Source of the DNA: DATGZH01 sp035297265
GTDB taxonomy: Bacteria > Actinomycetota > Acidimicrobiia > Acidimicrobiales > RAAP-2
Assembly (NCBI GenBank): GCA_035297265.1
Contig: DATGZH010000027.1
Coordinates: forward strand, 20,942 to 84,941
Direction: 5' to 3'
DNA: 64,000 nucleotides
The number at the start of each line of letters is the position of its first letter. Within the stretch, counting starts at the first letter, position 1. The notes beneath the pieces are model-generated. The model ran no database searches, was not told the DNA's origin, and saw only the letters and a program-made list of their open reading frames with translations. This document shows, one piece after another, positions 8,105-16,313 of this stretch. The position numbers were made by a program, and so were the translations under genes.

Positions 8105-8496
8105 CCGTCACGCGCCGGGGGCTCGTCTACGGCGTGGGCGCCCTCCAGGCCGCGGCCCGAGGGGACCGCATCCTGTGGGCCCTGCACCGCGCCGCGCTGG
8201 CCAACGACATCGTGCCGGTGGTCCCGGCCGAGGTGATCGCCGAGGGCTACCGCACGGAGGCCCGGGGGGACCGTCTGGCGTCGCTCTTGGTCGGCTCCGA
8301 GGTGGAAGGGCTCGGGGCCGAGGCGGCCCAGCGGGCGGGGGAGCTGGCGGCGCGGGCCGGCACCGCAGACCTCGCGGCGGTGGCGGTCGCCGAGGCGGCG
8401 GCCCGTCGCAACTGCGCGGTGATCGCCGGGCGCCAGAGCGCGCTGCGGGCCGCGGCCAACCTGCTCGGCCACGAGCTCGTCCGCTACACCGTCTGA
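8101..8496 (+). CDS. PIN-like (VapC-type) toxin partner with key acidic residues missing
   Basis: 131-residue protein with the layout of a PIN RNase: a beta-strand start (GLVYGVGAL), PVVPAEVIAEGYR with the conserved Glu, AGTADLAAVAVAEAA with one conserved Asp, and a final strand CAVIAGRQSAL. Active PIN proteins have an Asp in the first strand (xxYDxxAL) and usually S/T-x-D in the last. Here these positions are Gly and Arg/Gln, so metal binding and RNase activity are probably lost. The frame itself is intact. It could act as an inert decoy or be in decay. Confidence 0.65.
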   Translation: MTVTRRGLVYGVGALQAAARGDRILWALHRAALANDIVPVVPAEVIAEGYRTEARGDRLASLLVGSEVEGLGAEAAQRAGELAARAGTADLAAVAVAEAAARRNCAVIAGRQSALRAAANLLGHELVRYTV

Positions 8497-8498
8497 CG

Positions 8499-8690
8499 TC
8501 AGCTGCGGGCGACGTCGACCAGCCGCCGCAGTCGACGCTGCGCTCCTTGCAGCGCCCGCTCGACCGCGAACAGCTCGGTCGCCAGCTCGTCGTCGCCGCC
8601 GGACGCCGCGGCGTCGGCCAACCCGGTCATACGGCGGGTCAGCTCGTCGAGGGTAGAGGCGAGCGAGGAGAGCTCGGCGCGTTCGGCCAC
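8499..8690 (-). CDS. Possible small helical protein
   Basis: A 63-residue frame starting at a GTG (VAERAELSSLASTLDELTRR...). Its charged, Leu-rich pattern (ELATELFAVERALQGAQRRLRRLV) would make a coiled coil or helical hairpin. It fits neatly between the PIN-like gene (convergent, 2 nt apart) and the divergent hisD. No family is recognised and no ribosome-binding site is obvious. The composition reads as protein-like, but the call is tentative. Confidence 0.35.
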   Translation of the reverse strand: MAERAELSSLASTLDELTRRMTGLADAAASGGDDELATELFAVERALQGAQRRLRRLVDVARS

Positions 8691-8776
8691 GCCGAGATGA
8701 TGGCCGATCCGTGCCGAGGCGGCGCGCGTGGCGCCGAAGACCCTGGTGGTCGGCGGGGAGCTCCGGCAGGCGCAGG

Positions 8777-8782
8777 TAGCAT
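8777..8782 (+). promoter_or_regulatory. Putative leaderless -10 element (TAGCAT) for the his operon
   Basis: TAGCAT ends 7 nt before the hisD ATG at 8790. No leader peptide, T-box or attenuator structure can fit between them, so control by a transcribed leader at this promoter seems unlikely. Confidence 0.5.
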
Positions 8783-8789
8783 CGTCACC

Positions 8790-10070
8790 ATGCTCCTCAC
8801 CCCCCTCGACCTCCGCGGTCGGCTGCAGGAGCTCGACGAGGTCCTCCCGGCGCCCGGTGACGCCGGCGAGGACGTGCGCGACGTGGTGGCCGGGATCATC
8901 GACCTCGTGCGCCGGGACGGCGACGCCGCGCTCCGCGCCCTCACCGAGAAGCTCGACGGGGTGGTGGTCGACGAGCTGGCCGTCCCGCTGGCCGACCGGG
9001 CGGCGGCGCTCGCCGCCGTGCCCGCCGATCTCCGAGCCGCCCTGGAGGTGGCCTACGACCACATCTGCGCCTACCACGCGATGGAGGGCACGCCGCCGGG
9101 CGACTTCGTGGCCGACGGCGTGCGGGTGCGCCACCTCCTGCGGCCCGTCGACCGCGCCGGTTGCTACGCCCCGGGCGGGCGGGCCCGCTACCCCTCGACC
9201 GTGCTCATGTGCGCGGCCCCGGCCGCGGTGGCCGGCGTCGGGAAGGTGGCCCTCTGTGTGCCGCCGGGCCCCGACGGTCGGATCGACGAGGCCACGCTCG
9301 CCGCGGCCGCGGTGGCCCGGGTGGACGAGGTCTACCGGGTGGGCGGGGCCCAGGCCATCGCGGCGATGGCCTACGGCACCGAGTCGATCCCCCGGGTCGA
9401 CGTCGTGGTCGGCCCGGGCAACCGCTACGTGGCCGAGGCCAAGCGCCAGGTGTCGGGGGCGGTGGGGGTGGCCTCGGCCTTCGCCGGGCCCTCCGAGGTG
9501 GTGGTGGTGGCCGGTCCGGAGACCCCGCCCGAGCTCGCGGCGATCGACCTCGTCGTGCAGGCCGAGCACGGGCCCGACGGGTTGGCCTGGCTCCTCAGCT
9601 GGTCCGAGGACACGGTGCGCGAGGTGAGCGCGGCCGTCGAGCGGATCGTGGCCGCGTCGCCCAGACGGGCCGAGCTCGAGGCGACCTTCTCGTCGGGCGG
9701 CTACGCCTGCCTCGTCGACGGCCCGGAGGCCGCGGTGACGGTGGCCAACAAGGTGGCGCCCGAGCACCTGGAACTGCTGGTCGACGGGGCCGAGGACCTC
9801 CTCCCGCTCGTCACCGCGGCCGGTGCGGTGTTCTGCGGGCTGTGGTCCCCGGCCAGCCTGGGTGACTACGTGGCGGGGCCCAACCACGTGCTCCCGACCA
9901 ACCGCACGGCCCGTTTCGCCTCGGCCCTCCGGGCCGACGACTTCCGTCGCCACATCCACGCGGTCAGCGCGTCGAAGGAGGCCATCGCGGTCCTCGGGCC
10001 CCACGTCGTCACCCTCGCCACCGCCGAGGGCCTGCCGGCCCACGCCGAGTCGATCCGGGTGCGGTCGTGA
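8790..10070 (+). CDS. hisD: Histidinol dehydrogenase
   Basis: 426-residue, zinc-dependent, NAD-linked enzyme for the last two oxidations of histidine synthesis. Visible are GGAQAIAAMAYGTESI, VVGPGNRYVAEAKRQV, the zinc ligands Q257 and H260 in VVQAEHGPDG, the catalytic Glu-His pair in APEHLEL (325-326), D359 in GDYVAGPNH and H418 near the C-terminus. The ATG start lies 7 nt after a -10-like box. It is the first gene of the his-trp run and overlaps hisC by 4 nt. hisG and hisE are not in this window. Confidence 0.96.
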   Translation: MLLTPLDLRGRLQELDEVLPAPGDAGEDVRDVVAGIIDLVRRDGDAALRALTEKLDGVVVDELAVPLADRAAALAAVPADLRAALEVAYDHICAYHAMEGTPPGDFVADGVRVRHLLRPVDRAGCYAPGGRARYPSTVLMCAAPAAVAGVGKVALCVPPGPDGRIDEATLAAAAVARVDEVYRVGGAQAIAAMAYGTESIPRVDVVVGPGNRYVAEAKRQVSGAVGVASAFAGPSEVVVVAGPETPPELAAIDLVVQAEHGPDGLAWLLSWSEDTVREVSAAVERIVAASPRRAELEATFSSGGYACLVDGPEAAVTVANKVAPEHLELLVDGAEDLLPLVTAAGAVFCGLWSPASLGDYVAGPNHVLPTNRTARFASALRADDFRRHIHAVSASKEAIAVLGPHVVTLATAEGLPAHAESIRVRS

Positions 10071-11137
10071 GCGGCGTCCCCGTCCGCCCCGATCTCGGCA
10101 CGCTCACCGGCTATCACTCGCCGCAGGTGGCGGCGGAGGTCCGGCTGAACACGAACGAATCACCGTTCCCGCCGCCGACCGGTTGGCGGGCGGACCTGCG
10201 CGACGAGGTCGAGCGAATCGAGTTCCACCGCTACCCCGACCGCGAGGCTGTGGCGTTGCGTCGGACCTTGGCCGAGTTCCACGGGGTCGGGGTCGACGAG
10301 GTGTTCTGCGCCAACGGCTCGAACGAGGCGCTCCAGTGCCTCTGCCTCGCCTACGGCGGACCGGGCCGGCGGGTCGGTCTCTTCGAGCCTACCTACGCCC
10401 TCCACCGCCACATCAGCGAGATCACCGGCACCGACGTGGTCGAGGGGGAGCGCACCGACGACTTCTCGCTCGACCCCTCCGAGGTGGCCCGGGTCCTCGG
10501 GAGCGGGCCGACGATCACGTTCCTCTGCTCGCCCAACAACCCGACCGGTCGGGCCGAGCCGCCCGAGCTCGTGCGCCAGGTGCTCGCCGGGGCCCCCGGC
10601 CTCGTCGTCGTGGACGAGGCCTACGGTCAGTTCGCGCCGTCGAGTGCCCTCGACCTCCGCCGGCGGGCCGAGGGACCGGTCGAGCGGCTGGTCGTCGTGC
10701 GCACCTTCTCCAAGACCTGGGCCATGGCCGGGGCCCGGCTCGGCTACCTCGTGGCCGACCCCGAGGTCGTGGCGGCCTGCGAGCACGTGGCCCTGCCGTA
10801 CCACCTCTCGGCCCTGACCCAGGCGGCCGGCCGGCTGGCGCTGCGCTACCGGGGCGAGATGGAGGCCCGGGTGGCCCTCGTGGCCGAAGAGCGCGGCCGC
10901 CTCTCGGCCGGGTTGGCCGCCCTCCCGGTCGAGACCTGGCCCTCGGACGCCAACTTCGTGCTCTTCCGGCCCTTCGGGCGGTCGGCCCACGACCTCTGGC
11001 AGGAGCTCCTCGACCACTCCGTCCTCGTGCGCGACTTCTCGTCCCGTCCCCGACTGGAGGGGTGCCTGCGGGTCACGGTCGGCACCCCGGCCGAGAACGA
11101 CCGCTTCCTCGAGGCCCTCCGAGCGTGCCTCCAGTGA
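10067..11137 (+). CDS. hisC: Histidinol-phosphate aminotransferase
   Basis: 356-residue class I/II PLP aminotransferase. Landmarks are LNTNESPFPPP, FCANGSNEAL, CSPNNPTGR, VVDEAY with the PLP-contacting Asp183 and Tyr186, and TFSKTWAMAGARLGY with the Schiff-base Lys216. It transaminates imidazole-acetol phosphate to histidinol phosphate. The GTG start overlaps the hisD stop (GTGA), and its own stop overlaps the hisB GTG the same way, indicating translational coupling. Confidence 0.95.
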   Translation: MSGVPVRPDLGTLTGYHSPQVAAEVRLNTNESPFPPPTGWRADLRDEVERIEFHRYPDREAVALRRTLAEFHGVGVDEVFCANGSNEALQCLCLAYGGPGRRVGLFEPTYALHRHISEITGTDVVEGERTDDFSLDPSEVARVLGSGPTITFLCSPNNPTGRAEPPELVRQVLAGAPGLVVVDEAYGQFAPSSALDLRRRAEGPVERLVVVRTFSKTWAMAGARLGYLVADPEVVAACEHVALPYHLSALTQAAGRLALRYRGEMEARVALVAEERGRLSAGLAALPVETWPSDANFVLFRPFGRSAHDLWQELLDHSVLVRDFSSRPRLEGCLRVTVGTPAENDRFLEALRACLQ

Positions 11138-11733
11138 GTGCGCCGCGCCGGGCCGAGCGGTCGCGGGGGACGAAGGAGACCCGGGTCGAGGTGGTCCTGG
11201 CCGTCGACGGCGCCGGCGAGTCACAGGCGACGACCGGCTTGCCGTTCTTCGACCACATGGTCGAGCAGCTCGGCCGACACGCCGGCTTCGACCTCACCGT
11301 GTCGGCCGAGGGTGACCTCTCGGTCGACGCCCACCACACCGTCGAGGACGTGGGCATCGTGCTCGGCGGCTGCCTGGCCGAGGCCCTCGGCGACAAGGCG
11401 GGCATCCGACGCTTCGGGTGGTCCCTCGTGCCCCTCGACGAGGCGCTCGTCGAGGTGGCCCTCGACCTCTCCGGCCGCCCCTACCTGGCCTACGACGTGC
11501 CGTTCGCCCCCGACACCACACCGCTCGGTTCGCCGCCCTTCGACCCGCAGCTGGCCGAGGAGTTCTGGCGGGCCTTCGCCACCGCCGCCGCGCTGACCCT
11601 CCACGTGCGCCGGCGTGAGGGCAAGAACACGCACCACGTCCTCGAGGCCAGCTTCAAGGCGGTGGCCCGGGCCCTCCGTGACGCGGTCCGGCTGGAGGGG
11701 ACGTCGGTGCCCTCCACCAAGGGCACGCTGTGA
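11134..11733 (+). CDS. hisB: Imidazoleglycerol-phosphate dehydratase
   Basis: 199-residue monofunctional HisB with no histidinol phosphatase domain. Metal-binding signatures are complete: LPFFDHMVEQLGRHAGFDL, the AHHTVEDVGI motif, and RREGKNTHHVLEASFKAVARAL near the C-terminus. The GTG start overlaps the hisC stop by 4 nt. The gap to hisH is short (13 nt). A separate histidinol-phosphate phosphatase must be encoded elsewhere. Confidence 0.96.
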   Translation: MSAPRRAERSRGTKETRVEVVLAVDGAGESQATTGLPFFDHMVEQLGRHAGFDLTVSAEGDLSVDAHHTVEDVGIVLGGCLAEALGDKAGIRRFGWSLVPLDEALVEVALDLSGRPYLAYDVPFAPDTTPLGSPPFDPQLAEEFWRAFATAAALTLHVRRREGKNTHHVLEASFKAVARALRDAVRLEGTSVPSTKGTL

Positions 11734-11746
11734 CCGCGTCGTCCCG

Positions 11747-12403
11747 GTGAACGGGGACGGACCGGGCGACGAGCCGCTGCTCGCCGTCCTCGACTACGGC
11801 ATCGGGAACCTGCGCTCGGCCGAGAAGGCCCTCCTCCACCTCGGTGCCCCGGCCCGGCTCGTGACCGACCCCGACGAGGTGGCCGGGGCGGCCGGGGTCG
11901 TGCTGCCCGGCGTGGCGGCCTTCGGCCGCAGCGCCGAGGCGCTCCGGGCGACCGGGCTCGAGGGCGCGGCCCGGCGGGCCATCGAGGGGGGCGTGCCGTT
12001 CCTCGGGATCTGCGTCGGGCTCCAGCTCCTCTACGAGGGCTCGGAGGAGAGCCCGGGCGCGGTCGGTCTCGGCGTCCTGGCCGGCCGGGTTCGGCGGCTG
12101 CCACCTGGGGTGAAGCACCCGCAGATGCAGTGGAACCGGCTGCACCGGCGGGGTGACGGCGCGGGTCTCCTCGCTGGCCTCGACGAAGCGCCGTTCATGT
12201 ACTTCCTCCACTCGTTCGCGCCGCCGGTCGGTGAGGAGACCGTGGCCACGTGCGACTACGGCGGCGACGTAGCCGCGGCGGCGGAGCACGACAACGTGTG
12301 GGGCACCCAGTTCCACCCCGAGAAGTCGGGTGTGGCGGGCCTCGCGGTCCTCGCCAACTTCGTCGAGCGCTGTCAGGCCCGGTTGGGCCAGCCCGAGCTC
12401 TGA
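11747..12403 (+). CDS. hisH: Imidazole glycerol phosphate synthase, glutaminase subunit
   Basis: 218-residue class I glutamine amidotransferase that supplies ammonia to HisF. The catalytic triad is visible: Cys89 in PFLGICVGLQLLY, then His190 and Glu192 in GTQFHPEKS. The N-terminal LDYGIGNLRS matches HisH. The start is a GTG 13 nt after hisB. The stop and the hisA ATG share one base (TGATG). Confidence 0.96.
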   Translation: MNGDGPGDEPLLAVLDYGIGNLRSAEKALLHLGAPARLVTDPDEVAGAAGVVLPGVAAFGRSAEALRATGLEGAARRAIEGGVPFLGICVGLQLLYEGSEESPGAVGLGVLAGRVRRLPPGVKHPQMQWNRLHRRGDGAGLLAGLDEAPFMYFLHSFAPPVGEETVATCDYGGDVAAAAEHDNVWGTQFHPEKSGVAGLAVLANFVERCQARLGQPEL

Positions 12404-13158
12404 TGGAGCTGTTCCCGGCGGTCGACCTCCACGAGCGTCGGGCCGTCCGCCTCGTCCAGGGCGACTTCGACCGCCGCACCGACTACGGCGACCCGCTGGC
12501 CCTGGCCGAGGACTTCGTACGGCGCGGGGCGCGCTGGCTCCACGTCGTGGACCTCGACGCGGCGAAGAGCGGCACGCCGCACCAGCGCGACCTCGTTGTG
12601 GCCATCACCCGCGCGGTCCCGGTCCCGGTCCAGACGGGCGGGGGCGTCCGCCGGGCGGCCGACGTGGACGAGTTGCTCGACGCCGGGCTGGCCCGCGTCG
12701 TTCTCGGGACGGCGGCCACCGAGGACCCGGCGGCCGCGGCCGAGCTGGCGGCGCGGCACCCGGACCGGGTGGCGCTCGGTCTCGACTACCGGCGGCGGCC
12801 CGACGGCGAGCTCGAGGTGGCCGGGCGCGGTTGGACCGCACCGTCCGGGCGGAGCGTCGCCGACGTACTGGCCGCGGTGGGCGACGCACCGTTCGGGGCG
12901 GTGGTCGCGACGGCCATCGACCGTGACGGCACGCTCTCGGGGCCCGACACCGACGGGCTGACCGGGGTGCTCGAGGCGACGGGGGTGCCGGTGGTGGCCT
13001 CGGGCGGGGTGGGGTCCCGCGCCGACCTCGTCGCTCTGGCCGCCCTGGTGGCGCCGCGCTCGGGCCGGCGGCTGGCCGGGGCCGTGGTGGGGAGGGCGTT
13101 CGTCGACGGGCGCCTGAGCGTGGAGGAGGCCCTCGAGGCGTGCGCGTCGTCCGTGTGA
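12403..13158 (+). CDS. hisA: ProFAR isomerase
   Basis: 251-residue (beta-alpha)8 enzyme. It has the first-strand Asp8 in FPAVDLHERRAVRLVQGDF, the phosphate-binding QTGGGVR and VVASGGVGS loops, and the second catalytic Asp in ATAIDRDG. Many actinobacteria use one bifunctional enzyme (PriA) for the HisA and TrpF reactions. Here a separate trpF lies at 22135, so this protein need not have the second activity. Its 3' end overlaps hisF by 19 nt in another frame. Confidence 0.94.
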   Translation: MELFPAVDLHERRAVRLVQGDFDRRTDYGDPLALAEDFVRRGARWLHVVDLDAAKSGTPHQRDLVVAITRAVPVPVQTGGGVRRAADVDELLDAGLARVVLGTAATEDPAAAAELAARHPDRVALGLDYRRRPDGELEVAGRGWTAPSGRSVADVLAAVGDAPFGAVVATAIDRDGTLSGPDTDGLTGVLEATGVPVVASGGVGSRADLVALAALVAPRSGRRLAGAVVGRAFVDGRLSVEEALEACASSV

Positions 13159-13925
13159 TCCCCTGCCTCGACGTGGCCGACGGCCGGGTCGTGAAGGGCG
13201 TGCAGTTCGTCGACCTGACCGACGCCGGCGACCCGGTCGAGCTCGCGGCGCGCTACGACACCGAAGGGGCCGACGAGGTCGCGTTCCTCGACATCACCGC
13301 CTCCCACGAGGGCCGGGACACGATGGTCGACGTCGTGGCCCGCACGGCCGAGCAGGTGTTCATCCCCTTCACGGTCGGCGGGGGGGTGCGCGGGGCCGAG
13401 GACGCCCGGCGGCTGCTCCGGGCGGGCGCCGACAAGGTGGCCGTGAACACCGCGGCCCTCGAGCGGCCCGAGCTCGTGGCCGACCTCGCCGAGGAGTTCG
13501 GTGCCCAGTGCGTCGTGGTGGCGGTCGACGCGAGGTGGCGCGGTGCCGAGCCGGGTTGGGAGGTGTACACGCACGGCGGCCGCCGGCCGACCGGCGTCGA
13601 TGCCATCGACTGGTCGGTGCGCTGCGCCGAGCTCGGGGCGGGGGAGATCCTCCTCACCTCGATGGACCGCGACGGGACCCGCGACGGCTTCGACCTCGAG
13701 CTCACCCGGGCGGTGGTCGACCACGTCGACGTCCCGGTGGTCGCCTCGGGCGGGGTGGGCACGCTCCAGGACCTCGTGGACGGGGCGGCGGTCGGCGGGG
13801 CCGACGCCGTGCTGGCCGCCTCGATCTTCCACCGGGCCGAGTACTCGGTGGCCGAGGCGAAGCTCTACATGGCGGCCCACGGCGTCGAGGTGCGCCCGGT
13901 CGGGGAGGCCGGCACCGCCCGCTGA
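13140..13925 (+). CDS. hisF: Imidazole glycerol phosphate synthase, cyclase subunit
   Basis: 261-residue (beta-alpha)8 barrel partner of HisH. The start VRVIPCLDVADGRVVKGVQF contains the catalytic Asp11, AVDARW holds the second conserved Asp, and TVGGGVR, SMDRDGTRDG and VVASGGVG are phosphate-binding loops. The GTG start lies inside hisA. A 59-nt gap follows before the GroES-like gene. That gap contains an imperfect dyad (CTGACC near 13922 with GGGTCAG near 13947) but no clear terminator. Confidence 0.96.
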   Translation: MRVVRVIPCLDVADGRVVKGVQFVDLTDAGDPVELAARYDTEGADEVAFLDITASHEGRDTMVDVVARTAEQVFIPFTVGGGVRGAEDARRLLRAGADKVAVNTAALERPELVADLAEEFGAQCVVVAVDARWRGAEPGWEVYTHGGRRPTGVDAIDWSVRCAELGAGEILLTSMDRDGTRDGFDLELTRAVVDHVDVPVVASGGVGTLQDLVDGAAVGGADAVLAASIFHRAEYSVAEAKLYMAAHGVEVRPVGEAGTAR

Positions 13926-13972
13926 CCAGCACCGGCGCCGGGTGGCGGGTCAGAGCGCCACCACAGATGGGG

Positions 13973-13978
13973 TACCGT
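13973..13978 (+). promoter_or_regulatory. Putative internal leaderless -10 element (TACCGT)
   Basis: TACCGT ends 6 nt before GTG 13985. This suggests a second transcription start within the his cluster driving the GroES-like gene, hisI, trpE and the YgfZ-like gene. It also favours GTG 13985 over the in-frame ATG at 13967. Confidence 0.45.
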
Positions 13979-13984
13979 GCCCTC

Positions 13985-14329
13985 GTGGCGCCGAAGGAGT
14001 CCAAGGCCGGGAAGGTCCAGAAGCAGCCGGTCACGGTGCTCGCCGACCGCGTCCTCGTCCAGGTCTCGAGGAACGAGGGCGAGCGGCGGTCGAGGGCGGG
14101 GATCCTCATCCCGGCCACGGCCGAGGTCTCGCGCCGTCTGGCCTGGGCCGAGGTGGTGGCGGTCGGTCCCCATGTCCGGGCCATCAAGCCGGGCGACAAG
14201 GTGCTCTTCAACCCCGAGGACCGCTTCGAGGTCGAGGTCCAGGGCGAGGAGTACGTGATCCTGCGGGAGCGCGACGTCCACGCCCTCGCCTCCGAGCGCG
14301 TGGACGGCGGCACCGGGCTGTACCTGTGA
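13985..14329 (+). CDS. GroES/Cpn10-like protein inside the his-trp cluster
   Basis: 114-residue protein with the GroES core: VTVLADRVLVQV, the mobile-loop region ending SRAGILIPAT, the WAEVVAVGPH strand, IKPGDKVLFNPEDRFEVEVQGEEYVILRERDVHAL. It is longer than classical GroES (about 95 aa), with a Lys-rich N-terminal extension and a Gly-rich tail. No groEL is adjacent, so it is probably a paralogue rather than the main co-chaperonin. It overlaps hisI by 4 nt, which ties its translation to an amino-acid biosynthesis operon. Its role there is unknown. Confidence 0.85.
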   Translation: MAPKESKAGKVQKQPVTVLADRVLVQVSRNEGERRSRAGILIPATAEVSRRLAWAEVVAVGPHVRAIKPGDKVLFNPEDRFEVEVQGEEYVILRERDVHALASERVDGGTGLYL

Positions 14330-14742
14330 GCACGCCCCCGCCGGCGACCCGCCCGGTCCCGGCTGGGATCCCACTCGAGGTGGACGAATCGGTGCTCGCC
14401 GAGGTCTCGTTCGACGCGGCGGGCCTCGTGCCGGCCGTCGTCCAGGACGCGGCCGACGGCAGCGTGCTCACGGTGGCCTACATGAACGAGGAGTCGCTCC
14501 GCCGCACGCTCACGACCGGCCGCACGTGGTTCTGGAGCCGCAGCCGCCAGGAGCTGTGGCAGAAGGGCGAGACCTCGGGGGACCGCCAGTACGTGCGCCA
14601 GGTCCTGCTCGACTGCGACGGCGACGCCGTCGTGGTCCTGGTCGACCAGCACGGGAAGGGTGCCTGCCACACCGGCAACCGCACGTGCTTCTACCGCACG
14701 CTCGGCCGGGGCCCGGGGGTGGCGCCCGACCCGGTCGGTTGA
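14326..14742 (+). CDS. hisI: Phosphoribosyl-AMP cyclohydrolase
   Basis: 138-residue monofunctional HisI that opens the purine ring of PR-AMP. It has AYMNEESLRRTL, TWFWSRSRQELWQKGETSG, the Mg site LDCDGDAVVV, and the zinc ligands in GACHTGNRTCFYR. The HisE-type pyrophosphohydrolase domain found fused in enterobacteria is absent. Its GTG overlaps the GroES-like gene by 4 nt, and its stop overlaps a TTG candidate start of trpE. Confidence 0.95.
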   Translation: MSTPPPATRPVPAGIPLEVDESVLAEVSFDAAGLVPAVVQDAADGSVLTVAYMNEESLRRTLTTGRTWFWSRSRQELWQKGETSGDRQYVRQVLLDCDGDAVVVLVDQHGKGACHTGNRTCFYRTLGRGPGVAPDPVG

Positions 14743-16313
14743 GCGGCCCGGCTGGTCGGTCGGCCCCGGTGGTGGCCGCCGACGGGGCGCTCCGCCTCCG
14801 CCCCGGACCCGAGGAGTTCGCCGCGCTGGCCGCCGACCACCAGGTCGTGCCGGTCTGGTGCGAGGCGGTGGCCGACACGCTCACCCCGGTGGCCGCCTTC
14901 CAGCATCTCGTGGGCGACGGCCCCGGCTTCCTGCTCGAGTCGGTGGAGGGGGGCGAGCGGTGGGGCCGCTACTCGTTCGTCGGCCGCTCGCCGCTGGCCA
15001 CGCTCGTGGCCCGCGGGCGGCAGGTGAAGACCGAGGGTGAGCTCGACGTCCCCGACGGCGGCGGCGCCGGCGTGCTCGCCGCTCTGGAGGCGCTCCTCGC
15101 TGCCCATCGCTCGCCGCAGTTCGAAGAGCTGCCCCCGCTGCACGGCGGCGTCGTCGGCTACCTCGGCTACGACGTCGTACGCGAGGTGGAGCGCCTGCCC
15201 GACGTGCCGCCCGACGACCTCGGCCACCCCGACGCCGCTCTCGTCGTCATCGGCCAGCTCGCCGCCTTCGACCACTGGCGCCAGCGGGTGGTGCTCGTCG
15301 ACAACGTGGTCGTGACCGACCACTCGGCCGACGCCCTGGCCAAGGCCTACGAGGCGGCGGGCGAGCGGCTGGCCCGCCTGGCCGCCGACTGCTTCTCCGC
15401 GGCGGCCGCCGTGCCGCTCCCCCTGCCCGAGCGGGGCGAACCGCTGGCCGAGGTGGCACGCACGATGACGAGCGAGGCCTACAGGGGGGCGGTCGAGGTG
15501 GCCAAGGAGTACGTGACGGCCGGCGACATCTTCCAGGTCGTGCTGTCCCAGCGCTACGACGTCTGCGAGCTCGGCGCCGAGCCCTTCGAGGTCTACCGGG
15601 CGCTGCGCCTGCTCAACCCGAGCCCCTACCTCTACTTCCTGCGCTTCCCCGAGGTGACGGTGGTGGGGTCCTCACCCGAGCCGATGGTGCGCCTCCGCGA
15701 CGGGACGGTGACGTCCCGGCCGATCGCCGGCTCGCGACCGCGCGGCGGGACCGACGAGCACGACCGGCTCCTCGCCGGTGAGCTGGTCGAGGACCCGAAG
15801 GAGGTGGCCGAGCACGTGATGCTCGTCGACCTCGCCCGCAACGACGTGGGGCGGGTGGTGCGCTTCGGGACCGAGCGCGTGGAAGAGCTGATGACCGTCG
15901 AGCGTTACAGCCACATCATGCACCTCACCTCCCAGGTGACCGGCCAGCTGGCCGAGGGAAAGGGACCGATCGACGTGCTCCGGGCCACCTTGCCGGCGGG
16001 CACCCTTTCGGGCGCGCCCAAGGTGCGAGCCATGGAGATCATCGACGAGCTCGAGCCGACCAAGCGGGGCGTCTACGGCGGCGTGGTCGGCTACCTCGAC
16101 TTCTCGGGCAACCTGGACACGGCCATCGTCATCCGCACGATGGTGGTCGGGGCCGACGGCCGGGCCTCGGTCCAGGCCGGGGCGGGCATCGTGGCCGACA
16201 GCGACCCGGCCTCGGAAGACGTCGAGTGTCAGAACAAGGCGGCCGCCCTCCTCGCGGCGGTGAGCGCGGCCCGGCGCATGGCCGCGGCACGCGGCGGGGT
16301 GGTGTCGCGGTGA
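14739..16313 (+). CDS. trpE: Anthranilate synthase component I
   Basis: 524-residue enzyme if translated from the TTG that overlaps hisI (TTGA). GTG 14769 is the alternative and would drop 10 residues. It has the Trp-binding FLLESVEGGERWGRYS, the DIFQVVLSQRY and RFPEVTVVGSSPEPMVR segments, the SRPIAGSRPRGGT and EHVMLVDLARNDVGRV active-site regions, and the C-terminal GAGIVADSDPASEDVECQNKA. It makes anthranilate from chorismate with a glutaminase partner (TrpG) not encoded here. Joining trpE to his genes in one overlapping run links the two pathways at expression level. Confidence 0.93.
   Translation: MSGPAGRSAPVVAADGALRLRPGPEEFAALAADHQVVPVWCEAVADTLTPVAAFQHLVGDGPGFLLESVEGGERWGRYSFVGRSPLATLVARGRQVKTEGELDVPDGGGAGVLAALEALLAAHRSPQFEELPPLHGGVVGYLGYDVVREVERLPDVPPDDLGHPDAALVVIGQLAAFDHWRQRVVLVDNVVVTDHSADALAKAYEAAGERLARLAADCFSAAAAVPLPLPERGEPLAEVARTMTSEAYRGAVEVAKEYVTAGDIFQVVLSQRYDVCELGAEPFEVYRALRLLNPSPYLYFLRFPEVTVVGSSPEPMVRLRDGTVTSRPIAGSRPRGGTDEHDRLLAGELVEDPKEVAEHVMLVDLARNDVGRVVRFGTERVEELMTVERYSHIMHLTSQVTGQLAEGKGPIDVLRATLPAGTLSGAPKVRAMEIIDELEPTKRGVYGGVVGYLDFSGNLDTAIVIRTMVVGADGRASVQAGAGIVADSDPASEDVECQNKAAALLAAVSAARRMAAARGGVVSR

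Noticed and set aside
8782..8790. Histidine attenuator or T-box before hisD
   Set aside because: Only 7 nt separate the -10-like box from the ATG, so no leader can form from this promoter.
8499..10043. Minus-strand frame antisense to hisD
   Set aside because: Only its last ~63 codons lie outside hisD and are annotated as a tentative small protein. The rest is a shadow.
9823..11133. Long frame upstream of hisB
   Set aside because: Antiphase shadow of hisD/hisC. HisB similarity begins only after the GTG at 11134.
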